Part shown: positions 10,201-21,010 of the stretch, piece after piece | Position numbering within the stretch: the first letter of the stretch is position 1 | Layout: each line of letters opens with the position of its first letter | Made by a program: the position numbers and the translations under genes | Notes under the pieces: model-generated | The model's input: only the letters and a program-made list of their open reading frames with translations | Told to the model about the DNA's origin: nothing | Database searches by the model: none | From: Erythroxylum novogranatense | Taxonomy: Eukaryota; Streptophyta; Magnoliopsida; Malpighiales; Erythroxylaceae | Length of the DNA stretch: 64,000 nucleotides | Direction of reading: 5' to 3' | Assembly: GCA_029891385.1 (NCBI GenBank) | Contig: CM057226.1 | Coordinates: 90,652,977-90,716,976 of the forward strand

Positions 10201-11700
10201 AACACGCCTGTTTCCTCCATCTTCCTCCTCTAGCTGTCGCTTCGTTATCTGTTGTCTCTCTGTTCTCCATGGAGCTGCTGCATCTCTGGCCTGAGTCGTC
10301 GTCTTCTTCGACGGTTTTCATCAAGGTATGGCCGTCTTCTCTGACCTCTTACCTGCTATCGATGTGTGGGTGTCTGTGGATGAATTTTTTTGCAAAATTT
10401 GGGGTTTGTTTCATCATTGAGTTGGCTACATTAGTTTTGGTTGTTAATGGTTGATAGTTTGTTGTCTAAACTACTGTTAATGATGGTGATTAATGGAAAA
10501 AAATTGTGATTTTATTATTAGTTAGGGATGAAATTGTTCAGTATAACAAGCGTTTGATGAAATGTATGAGGAGTCTTACTAGGTTTTACCAGTAGGTCTC
10601 CAAGTTTACGTTTGAGGAGTCTTACTAGGTCTACAAATGTAAGTGACATTGACTTTATCCTTAAACATATTATCTAGTTCATCCAATCTCAAAATTGGAA
10701 TAAAATCTAGAAAGTCTTGAGTAGGTATTGATATGTAGTGAAGTGCCTAGGTTTCAAATACAAATTGAAAAGTACAACCTTGTGTATTCCAATATGATCT
10801 ACACTAACCATGCCAAATCAAATTTGGTTATGTTGTTAAGCATACATTTAGCGTGATGGATAAAATAAACGTGGAGGGAAACAATTTTCTATCATAATCA
10901 ATTATTAGTCAATGTGATAAAGTTACTAAATCTCTCAATTCCCCAAAGTAGGACAAAAAATTTTTCCTTTGGAAATACTTCCATCAATTAAAACCTTTTA
11001 AAAGAATTGAGGACAAGATAATATTATCTTTATTAGAACTCTTTCATTCAAATTTTATAATAAGACTTTTGATTAGAATAGTAACCATAAGTCGATGAGT
11101 TATAAAGGAATTTGAATTTGTTAATGAATTGTTATGAATTAAGAAAGCTCATTTAATTTAACTCACTCAAGAAAATATAAAGATTCAAGGCATATATTTG
11201 TATATATTTCCTCTAAATAATATCTCCAAACTTAAGTTAGAAAATTTTAGTTTAAATGCATAAATATTTAAAATTGAATACCAAAATATAGATCATTTAA
11301 AAAACATTAAACTAATGTAGTTACAAAAATAGTACAATAGTTGGATTTTGATCTCCTTGGCTTTAGTGAGAAAAGTTTCTGAATCTCTTTATATTCCCTG
11401 TTGCATGGCTTACATAGTTCTTTAACCTACCTATTTTAATCTTTTGAACTTCTTGCTCTAGTTTTTTCTCCTTATCTTTGGCTCTTTGTTTGATCATTTT
11501 AGCTAAAATAGGTATGTATTTCTCTCTTCCCCTATTTTATGTTATTTCATCTTTATTCTAGTTTCTTTTTTTTTCTTCCTCTCCTACTTCTGTTTTCTGT
11601 CAAGTTTCTCTTGCTCATATCTATTCCTGATTGTTTTGGTTTATGCATTTTCTTAATCTCAAGGAGACCATACCATCTTTTTTTATAACTATTTTTAGCA
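10201..11700. other. CACTA-1 interior without recognisable exon
   Basis: At 10269-10325 there is a short GC-richer segment followed by a possible splice donor (catcaag|gtatgg), which could be a leader exon of the transposon transcript. The rest is AT-rich and probably intronic. The N-terminal part of the transposase, including its first catalytic Asp region, is not found here. Confidence 0.5.
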
Positions 11701-12835
11701 ACAAAAGCATAAATCCCTTGACACTTGAAAACTTTCCTACTCTACCTACAACCAACCCTTATTGTGATTTTTTGGGAATATGGTGTTCAAACATATAATG
11801 TGTCTCTGAAACAAAATTGTGTATTGAGAATGGCATTGATGTGGACCATTAGTGATTTTTCGACATATGCCATATTGTCTGGATGGAGCACAATAGGAAA
11901 ACTAGCTTGCTCTTATTGTGGCAACGATTCTGATGCCTTTTATCTTCTAAATGAGGGCAAAGTGTATTGGTTTGACAATCACATGAAATATCTTCCTCCA
12001 GATCATCCATTTAAATGCAATAAACAAAAGTTCATTAAGAATAGGATAGTAAAAACACCCCCTACAAAGCTGGTGAAGAGATTTTGTTGGAGGTTGATGA
12101 ATTAGGCTTGCTAAAAGTTACAGAATTTGAAATTGATAAAGTTAATACAAGCATTAGTAAAAACTTTGGTTGGAGAAAACGAAACATCTGACATATTGGA
12201 AAACTAATTTGATACATCATATTCTAGATGTGATGCATATTGAAAATTTTTTTTTTTGACAATTTGTTTAATACCATAATGAACATTGAAGGGAGGACAA
12301 AAGACAATGCAAAATCTCGTGTAGATTTACATCTTTTTTGTAGAAGGAATGAGTTACATAAAGATCTTTGCATCGGTAAATATCCGAAAGCATGTTACAT
12401 TATGGACAAAAAATAAAAGGATATATTGTGTGAATGGCTGACAAGTTTAAAGTTTCCTGATGGTTATGTTTCAAACTTAGCAAGGTGTGTGGACATGAGG
12501 AAGTACAAATTATTTGGGTTGAAAAGTCATTATTGTCATGTGTTTATGTAAAGGCTAATTCCAATCACATTTCGGGAGTTACTACCAAATAAGGTTTGGG
12601 AACTGATAATAAAAATAAGTTTGTTTTCATAAGTTTAACATCATCCGAAATCAAGTTCACTAAAATGGAAATACTAGAAAGGGAGATTCCAGTAATATTG
12701 TACAAGTTAGAAGGGATTTTTCCTCTAAACTTCTTTGATTGTATGGAGCATTTAACTGTGCATTTAGCGCACGAGGCAAAACTAGTTGGTCTAGTTTAAT
12801 ATTGATGGATGTATCCGTTTGAGAGGTAATTCAAA
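11701..12835 (+). pseudogene. tnp2: TNP2-type CACTA transposase, truncated and broken
   Basis: The clearest block (11725-12105) contains segments typical of TNP2 transposases: WTISDFSTYAILSGWSTIGKL, the CSYC cysteine pair, KVYWFDNHMKYLPPDHPF. Downstream, interrupted by stops and frame changes, further blocks appear, among them FPDGYVSNLARCVDMRKYKLFGLKSH near 12457-12535 in shifted frames, then TSSEIKFTKMEILEREIPVILYKLE and MEHLTVHLAHEAKLVG (12630-12798). The family is the DDE-type transposase of plant CACTA elements, which cuts the element ends. The N-terminal third is absent and several stops lie between the blocks, so no active enzyme can be made. Confidence 0.85.
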
Positions 12836-13370
12836 TTCTTATTATTGTAATTGAAGTAATAACATGTTTTAACTATTAAATTGTAATAACCATATTTTGT
12901 AATATAGGTATATGCATCACTTGAAGAAAAACTTTCACTGTTTCCATTGGTATGTTCGAACATGTGAGGACCCTTCTTGGGAATCCAGTCATCGGAGACT
13001 CATTTACCTTACTGACTCTCATGTCACTTGGAATCCAAGAAGATAATTATATCATTATGATTTATCTCTACTATACACTAGACTCAACTTTAAACTCATT
13101 ATATTATTGTTATATGACTGTAACAATTATTCTCATAACTGAATTCAAAGTTTATACTTCAATATGATATTCAACAAATTGCAATATCCCATTACATATA
13201 TCGTGTAAAATATTGGATTCAAATTCAAATTTTTATATTTTTACAAAATTCAATAAACAATGAATTTCAGGTAGAAATATGGGACTAAAGAGACAACGTG
13301 ATGTAATGCGGCTCAAGTTCAGACGCATGTTCGAAGGTACTTACTGTGAAGGTGGATCATCATAGTCTCC
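12836..13370. other. CACTA-1 stretch between transposase and second gene
   Basis: AT-rich sequence in which I recognise no domain. A short block around 12912-13050 may be leftover transposase exon with shifted frame. It also contains the presumed boundary between the two transposon genes. Confidence 0.4.
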
Positions 13371-15290
13371 AGCTGCAATGGAATCACCGCCTCCACCTCC
13401 AGGGCTTATAGTTGTAAATGAAGCATCACGTGCTGCTTCTGATACTTCACCATCGACAACTCCTTCATCCGCTACCCATATAGCAGATGAAGGAGACGAC
13501 CGCCAGTCTGAAGCTGAGGGGGACCTGATGGAAGAAAGTATATCATAATAGTCAATAAGTGAAATCGCATGAAACACTATATATGTTTATAATTAAGTTA
13601 TTGGTTTAAATTTTTACAAATGGTATAAAATTCTTTGTTCTTATATTAGGTTGATTCTGTCTGGATCTTGCTCCAGACATATAACATCTACATTTAAGGA
13701 GAGGATTGATCCTAAGGGTTATGTATGGAAGAAGATCTCTCAGGCCATAAAGGCGTTTTACTTTCAGGAGTTTGAGGTACAATATGCAAATAATTTCCTT
13801 TTTCATTTATTTGTATACATTAATTACATAAATAATATTATATTATAAGTTATCAAATTTTTTTCTTTTAATTTCAGAAACAATTTTACTGGGATTTTGG
13901 TATTGACGAGGTCATACATGATGTATGAAAAACGAGCTCGTACACATTATCACGACTTTATTGGTGCGATACATAAGGTTGTTGTACAATCGCCTTATAT
14001 TTCTGAGGGCATATGGAGTCGTTAGTAGGAGTACTGGACATCACCTGAGGCAATGTTTATCTTATGACGTAACTTGACCAACAGACATAGAGGCCCAGGT
14101 GGAGGCATTTTTTCCATTATACTAGAGAATCAATTACCCACTACGAGTATGCAGAGAGACTTGTAAGTATCTAACTATTACACTTATATTCTAATTTTTT
14201 ACTTTACTATATTTCAATTTAAATTGACGTGTAAATGTTGTGATGAAAATATGTGTATTATGGATAATGATCATGTTATAAATGTTTGGTGTCATATATG
14301 ACTGTGGTGAGTTATTTTCTTTGTTCAACAGGAGGCAATATCATAAAAATAGAGGAGACTGCCAAAATTTTTATAAATTCTAGTTTAACTTAGAACAATT
14401 TATTGTTATGTAGGAGATGTTTATGGGTATAAGACCTACACCTCATCAGTTGTTTTTGCATACTCACACTAAGAAGCATGACGGTATGACATTCATCAAC
14501 AATCGATGTAGAGAACTAAATGTACATGAAATTTATGCTTTAATATTCATTCTTGTAAATAAATAAAAATTCAATTGGAGGTTTCAACGCGCCTTTTGTA
14601 TTCAGCTACTGAGTGTATATATACACATTTACATGTAAACTGATCCTAGCTATTATCACGCCTAATATTTGAAATTACATATTATTCTCCTCTAATCTTG
14701 CAACCGTTTTCTTGATGAGCTGCTGTTACAATCTCGTGTAGATATCCACGCTGCTGAGATCACGCAAGCAACGAATATTATATACCTTGGAGATGTGTTG
14801 TTGTGATCTTATATATTCAGGAGATGACGCTACGAAGATTGTGCATGTAACCAATATTGTATAGCTAAGATATTGCCAGCTATGACTTGTGATGGATACT
14901 ACTAACAATTCTTAATAATTATCACTTACTAATTATAATATAAGCATTGCCTCCTAATAGATCCAAATATAAGAAACAATTCAACGACAGTCTCAGGAAG
15001 AACAAGTTGCTGATTAGAGCTAGGCATATTTTTATGCAGTGGGTGGTAGGGACAGTCGTGAAAGAATCTTCGGGCTAGACTCATTTGGGAACACGTGTTA
15101 TTCGTACTCTTTTACATCCAGTACAGCAGCATCAAGTAGACGACCGACAGTGGAACGTATCCATAAGCTTAAAAGCACAGTGCAGACCTTGACAAGTCAG
15201 TTACAACAGACAATGGAGTACATAACTAAGCTCCAAATGACATGGAGCAGTTGAAGGAGAGGGCTAGAGACTCAGACCATCCGCGCTCAT
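13371..15290 (+). pseudogene. CACTA-1 second gene, Ptta/En/Spm plant transposase type
   Basis: Exon-like pieces occur in order. At 13377-13548 there is a Pro/Ser-rich start (MESPPPPPGL). At 13651-13773 comes FKERIDPKGYVWKKISQAIKAF, followed by a plausible donor (gag|gtacaa) and an acceptor (aatttcag) near 13877. KQFYWDFGIDEVIHDV follows, then GPGGGIFSIILEN near 14095 and MGIRPTPHQLFLHTHTKKHD near 14420. At 15039-15254 there is a Ser-rich segment with a heptad-like end. This is the domain order of the second gene of plant CACTA elements, a TNPA-like DNA-binding role being likely. Stops after the YWDF exon show decay. The 3' part has a recognisable inverted counterpart in CACTA-2. Confidence 0.72.
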
Positions 15291-15539
15291 TAGGACAATA
15301 GGATTGTTATAGTCATTTGATTTGAATTTATGTACAATTTAATGTTTTTATTATCAATGAAGAAATTTTCTCCTCTATATGATCAATTAATTTTCTGTTT
15401 AAAAAAATTAAATATATAAACAAATAAAAATTATGCACAGATAATTTATAGCTGTTGAAATTATCCATTAATAATAAGATTATGAAATCAAATTTAATGT
15501 CGAGATTTTAAAAAAGAAAATACTTGCCAACAGAATTGT

Positions 15540-16019
15540 AGTAAAGCGATGGAAAATGAGTATGGTAAATGCTTAAGGCCGTTACCAATAGGCGTTTTTA
15601 TTATCAACAGAATTGTCATATTTACAGACGGTTAGCGGTAAACCATCGGTAAATGCTTAAGGCCGTTACCAATAGGCGTTTGGTTTCCGACGGTAATTTG
15701 AGAAATATTTACCAATAGTTATTGACAAATCGTCGACACATGTTTACGTTTTTACTGTACATTCAGTGACGGTTTATCACAAATCATCTGTATAGATACT
15801 GACGGAAATGATTCTTTCCATTGGTAAACTTACCGACGGGAGGAAAGTTTCGTCGATATATTTACCGATAAAAATGAGATTCCGTCAGCAACGTTACCGA
15901 CGCCCAATTTTGCGACGTATTTTTTCGTCGGTGAATACCGTCGCAAACTTAAATTATCGATGAAAGTTAACGTTTTTCATTGGTAAGTTTCGTCGGCAAA
16001 CGCCCTTTTTCTTATAGTG
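15540..16019. repeat. Right subterminal repeat region of CACTA-1
   Basis: This stretch contains more than ten short copies of cgtcggtaa, ttaccgacg and related words on both strands. It also holds a local direct duplication of ggtaaatgcttaaggccgtt (15565 and 15648 regions). Arrays of this kind next to CACTA termini bind the transposon-encoded accessory protein in characterised elements. Confidence 0.8.
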
Positions 16020-16505
16020 ATGTGGTTCTTTTTGTAATGATTAGTTAGTTTGCTGAACAAGTATTTGAGTTGATTTTAGGTATAAATAGGTTATATGTGA
16101 GTTGTAGAACTAATCTTTAGCACTGAATGAAGAGCTTGGAAAACTTCGAGAGAGTTTCAAATAGCCTAACCGAAGTTATATGGATAACTAGTCAAATGTT
16201 TATAAAAACTAGTTGTTGTAACGATTAGTTTAGTTTATTTATTTATCGATCATTTGAGCTAATTTTAATTATAGGTAGATTATATATGAGTTGTAAAACA
16301 ATCTTTAACACTATAAGAGAAGTTTGGAAAGAGTTTGATTTTATTCATACACGAGTAAATATGGTATGAATCTTTAATGCATTATGTAATTAAGTAAAGA
16401 ACTCTTATATTTGAGTAACTAAAATTCAACCGAGGGAGTAATTGAATTGTTAAAATTCTTCTTCAATTAAGGGAGTAATTGAAAAAAATATATGTATAAA
16501 AGTTT
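16020..16505. other. Spacer between the two CACTA elements with diverged direct duplication
   Basis: The segment gttagtttgctgaacaag...tatgtgagttgtagaac...ctttagcactgaatgaag (about 16045-16150) is repeated in diverged form at about 16225-16325 (tatatgagttgtaaaac...ctttaacactataag). No gene is visible. The spacer is probably the host sequence into which both transposons inserted. Confidence 0.6.
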
Positions 16506-17049
16506 CACTACAAGAAATCCGATGATTACCGACGAAAATTACCGTCGGTAAATAACGAATTTCTGTCGCTGAAGATAATCACCGACGGAATTTGGTGGCG
16601 TGAAATTCCGTCGGTGAATGAGCCGAAGCTAAAAACACCGACCGAAATATTCTGTCACAATTTTACGTCGGAAATAACGACGGAGACTTTGTCGTCGATA
16701 TATATTTATCGACGGAATGACAAGTAATATTCCGTCGGTGAAATTGATCCGGATTAACCAACTTTTTCCGACGGGTAAGTGGACCGTCGGTAAATTATGT
16801 TAGTTACCGACGGAAAGTTGTCCGTCGGTAATAAATGGTAAATTTGTTTTTTTTAATGTTTTGTTGTTATAATAATGTTATATTATATATATATTTTATG
16901 TATTTGTGTTACGTTATATTAATTAATAATGAGACAATTTTTAAATAATAAAACATATGAAGAATTTAATTTAGTTATTAAAAATGAATAAAGAACAAAT
17001 CTCTTATATTTTTGAATTGAAAACAAATGACAATGTAATTCACAAATTG

Positions 17050-18050
17050 TGATGATCATGGATGGTGCAAGTGTGTCCCCCTCTTTAACAATTCCATCTC
17101 ACGCCTAAGATTAGCCATCTCCTCCGCTTGCTGTTTCTCCTTGGTCATCTGCTCCATCTCCGCTCTCAACTTAGTAAGCCGCTCAATCTCCTCTCTCCTC
17201 TTAGCTGCCTGCTCTATCTGCTCCAACGACTCTCTGATCTTTGAAACCTGCGCTCCAACTCCGCTCTCAGCTTTTCTATCATCTGCAGTTGGATCTCCTC
17301 CCTGACCTTAGCTATGTCCTCTGCATCTTTGTTGATGTTGAGTAACCAATTGCTCGCTTTGATTAGCTAATTTGCCCTCAATGTGTCCCTTGTGGCCCGG
17401 AGTCGATACATCCTGAGATGAAGATGGCCGAGTAGATGCTGCTGTACTAGAAACGGAGGAGCGCGAATAACAAGTGTTCGCAAATGAGCCGAGGCTGAAT
17501 ATTCTTCCACGACGGTCCCAACCACTCACGACATTAAGATATGTCTGCGACTCGTCCATGTGTTGTTCCTCCCGAGATTGTCCTTTGAATATTTTCTGCA
17601 TTTGGTCCTGAGGAAGCAATCTTGACCTTAGTAATTAAGGTATAATTGTTAAAAATTATTAAAATATGGTTATTTCTCTTACATTAACTTCTCTACATCG
17701 AGTGTTGATGAAGTTGACACCATCATGTTTCTTTGTGTGGGTGTGCACAAAAACCTGCATAGGCGTAGGCCTTGTGCCCAATGACTTTTCCTACACGTAT
17801 AACTTAATTTATCAGATGTTAAGTAAAATTTAAAAAAAATTCGGCAGAGTTTCCTCTATATATATGATATATCCCCCCTGTTCAACAAAGAAAACAACTT
17901 CACACAGCCATATATGGCACCAGACAGTTATATCATAATGACTATGTTAAATCAAACGAAGCAAAATAATGATAAATTTGGTGTGAGAAAGTAGATACTT
18001 ACTAATCTTTCAGCATGCTCGTAGTGGGTAACTCAAGAGTTGATAAACAA
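17050..18050 (-). pseudogene. CACTA-2 remnant of the second CACTA gene
   Basis: Read on the minus strand, a degenerate copy of the HTHTKKHDG block lies at about 17780-17695. It is followed by a 103-codon open segment (17619-17308) with RIFSLGSFANTCYS, which corresponds to RIFGLDSFGNTCYS of CACTA-1. After that comes a strongly heptad-like, Glu/Lys-rich stretch (17300-17070; EEIERLTKLRAEMEQMTKE) that ends near 17060 and would form a coiled coil. The protein is probably the DNA-binding accessory protein of the family. Upstream exons are missing or unrecognisable. Confidence 0.72.
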
Positions 18051-19740
18051 AATATTGAGGGTTACAATGTTCACAAATTTAGATTAACGAACTACATATT
18101 TACAAGTAAAGATTACCAAAGGAGATGAACATAAAATAACATATATGTGTATGGTTCCTATAAGTTCTTATTCATATTGTTTAAATTAACAAATCCTCCC
18201 ATATTTTCTATAAATTAATGAATGAAATGGTGTATGCCTTCCTTAATAAATTTTAGTTATATACTTATATGATATTGTGGTGTATAACACAATATCACAA
18301 TTTATTCCAAATGCATGAGACAAGTATTTGAAGCAGTTGCAAAAAATATTAACTCTTCATAAAGATTATAAATTGTCACTATGCTAAACCTATGATTAAT
18401 ATTTTGGGAAACTATTTGAGAGAGAACTAGCTGTGAATGGATATAAAAAAAGATATAGAATATTATTGGTTCGAAGGTTTGTACCATAGTGTGGGACCTT
18501 TTCAGCTTTATAGCTTTAAGAAACGAATATTGTTGATTTATTGTGGGAAACTACCATCAACATGCTTGTCTTGCTTATTAAAGGAGAAGAAAGTGTGGTA
18601 GTAGTCAGATTCACGCCAAGGCTTTTAAAAAAATGAAGATAGTCATTTCAATGAAACATATTCGAAGATTGGCAAATTTCAAGCTTAAACATTTAAAGTG
18701 AGAATTGATACTTTTTATAAAGTGATTGCCAATGTCTTGCTCTGAAAAGGTGAATATATAGCCTTAAACAATCAAAACTATCAATTGTATGATGCTTGGG
18801 ATTATTGTTTATGTCTACAATGCTTTGGATATTAGTCTATATAGTGTTTGTTTTGTAATATATATAGTATTTGTATATTATATGGATTTGTATTTGTTGT
18901 CATATCATATTAAGTTATTACTTCATAACAAACTGTTGTTCCCATCTACAATAGGAACTCAAATAGAGAAAACATCAATCTTATACAAATAAATTATTCT
19001 AATTCAATAAATGAATTATTGATAAACAATAATTCATCAATAAATAGATTATGAGGCTAGAAAAAGTAGTATGTGACATATAGGACATAAGAGATCTTAT
19101 TCTTAGTATAATAAGAGAACCTAATTTAAATTCAACATATAAATTAACTATTATAAATGCTAATTATTAGAATCCATTTATCATTAAATCACTTTATTAA
19201 TAAAGTGAAGAAAATTAAACAATTGTCTAATAACTCATCAATGAAATTAGTTCAAAATTTCAAAATTCTTCATGATATATATACAACATTGCTCTAATAC
19301 CAATTGTAGGAAAATATATCACATAAATATATATAGTACATTTTATATATTCATATATTAAAACATTCTTTGGTTGATTATATAGCTCTATTGTCATATA
19401 CTTTTAATAATCTTTCATCTATGTTCTTTCATTCTTTTAGCCTTACTACTTAAGCATACATGGTTAAACATTTATGTTCATAATATCTTATTTATTATTA
19501 TTTTACATTGATAAGAATAATGATTTCACATCATAAGGTAAAAAATTGGGAATTTCAATCTAATATTTGACAATATATATACCAACGAAGAATGTATCCA
19601 GCAAAATCTTTCTACATTAAAAGCGATATCTATAATCATCAAGAGCATATCAATGATAAAGTTGAAAAGGCCAATATTTCAATATTCAAGCTAAGTTAAA
19701 TAATCAATTTAAAATCTAAAACTCACAGAACACATTGCAT
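18051..19740. other. CACTA-2 interior, AT-rich, no gene
   Basis: There are no recognisable exons on either strand. In an intact relative this region would hold the TNP2 gene, so it is either unrelated filler or too decayed to recognise. Confidence 0.5.
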
Positions 19741-20790
19741 ACCGAAGGAAGGAGAGGGAGGGAGGAGAAAGAGGAGTCGTGAGAGAAGGGGTTACTGTAA
19801 ATGCATCGGGCGGGCGTTGGAGCTCTCAATCGGCGATGCAATGGCGATGGAGGAACGCTAGAGGAGACGATCGGGCGGCTGGACGGAGAGGAAGAGAGGA
19901 GAGTCGCGCGGGAGAGAGGAGGAAAGGAAATGAAGAGGGTTTAATAAGTTTTCAAAACGACGTTGTTTTGCTTGAACTGAGGGACTACAATCCGATGTCT
20001 TTACCGACCACTTTACCGACCGAAAATTTGGTCGGTAAATTCTCTCCCAGCATTCAGCGACGGAATAGTTTACCGTCGCAAAATAATGAAAATCATCGCG
20101 ATAGCAATTATGTGTTCACACATTAATTCCTCCCCAAGCATTTTAATTACAACTAAAATTTACATATTACTAGACTAATTCTTTAATAGTTACTAAAATT
20201 TTCTAAAAATCAACCAACATTATAATTATGGTCCTAATATAATGAAAAACATTCAGATATATGTCACAACAATATCTACAATAATTCACAATTCAGTATA
20301 ATCCATAATTTCCAATGTAAATTATCATTAGCAATTTTCTGAAATTAGTGACTACCGTACACTCTACCAACTACTACCAGTCAAATATCAGTCGACGGAA
20401 AATTTACTCCTAATGGAATGACTGGAGTTTCATCTACAGCAGGAGGCTTCGTTCACTTTCAATGGGTATAAAACCACAACAAAGCCACACGAAACGCGAT
20501 CTACGAAAACAAAGATGGGAGGGAGGAGAACTAACAAACCTGTCGGAGATGAGGATGAGGAGCGACGTCTGCGACCGGAGAGCGGTGACCACCGAGCGGC
20601 GAGCAGCGACCGGCGGCGTCCTTCGAGGAAGACGAACGATGAAGAACCAGCGGCGTACGAGGAAGAGAGCGGCGTACGAGGAAGAGAATGGAGGTCGCGC
20701 GAGGAGGAAGAAGAGGGCTGCTAAGCATTTAAATATTGACAAAACGACGTCGTTTTGGTTTTAACCAAAACGTCGTCGTTTTCTTTCACT
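19741..20790. repeat. CACTA-2 GC-rich subterminal region with GACGTC hairpin
   Basis: Two purine-rich, Arg-codon-rich segments (19750-19940 and 20510-20720) enclose AT-rich sequence. The second is followed by an almost perfect hairpin at 20741-20782, in which aaaacgacgtcgttttggtt faces ttaaccaaaacgtcgtcgtt. A related aaaacgacgttgttttg occurs near 19955. Overlapping ORFs on both strands here are low-complexity (Arg/Glu/Ser) and probably not genes; a leader exon is possible. Confidence 0.65.
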
Positions 20791-21010
20791 GGAGGGCGCG
20801 TATTGGACGTTCTCACCGACGCCATCACCGACCGAAATGGGCGTCGGTATGAATTTTAACCAAATTCACTGACCGACTTTCTTTCGGTCGCAAACAATTT
20901 AATGGACAACCACTTTCTGCGACGACAACGCTATTTCGGTCGGTGTTTCCTACGGTATTCAGACCGTCGGTAATTTTTCGTTGCTATTAAACATTTTCCT
21001 TGTAGTGTTT

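Larger units (their letters stand above)
9759..16019 (+). mobile_element. CACTA (En/Spm) transposon 1, 6.26 kb
   Basis: The left end begins CACTACAAGAAAAG and the right end reads ctttttcttatagtg, its imperfect inverted copy. The element is flanked by the 3-bp target duplication ATG (9756-9758 and 16020-16022), as expected of CACTA elements. Subterminal regions are full of short cgtcggtaa/ttaccgacg motifs in both orientations, the usual arrangement of transposase-binding repeats. Inside, on the plus strand, are a degenerate TNP2-type transposase and a second gene of the Ptta/En/Spm type. Both genes are broken, so the copy is not autonomous. Confidence 0.93.
16506..21007 (-). mobile_element. 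CACTA (En/Spm) transposon 2, 4.50 kb, opposite orientation
   Basis: The left end is CACTACAAGAAATCCG and the right end reads attttccttgtagtg, its inverted counterpart. The 3-bp target duplication TTT flanks it (16503-16505 and 21008-21010). Subterminal cgtcggtaa motifs and GACGTC hairpins match CACTA-1. The only recognisable coding remnant is the second gene, on the minus strand; no TNP2 block is found, so this is a deletion derivative. Relative to CACTA-1 the two elements lie tail to tail, 486 bp apart. Confidence 0.92.

Noticed and set aside
19779..20126. 115-codon ORF in CACTA-2
   Set aside because: Same kind of purine-rich segment, running into AT-rich sequence and subterminal cgtcggtaa motifs; no similarity to a protein family.
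20434..20764. Overlapping Arg/Glu/Ser-rich ORFs on both strands
   Set aside because: Low-complexity translation of a purine-rich subterminal segment of CACTA-2, open in several frames at once; no domain.
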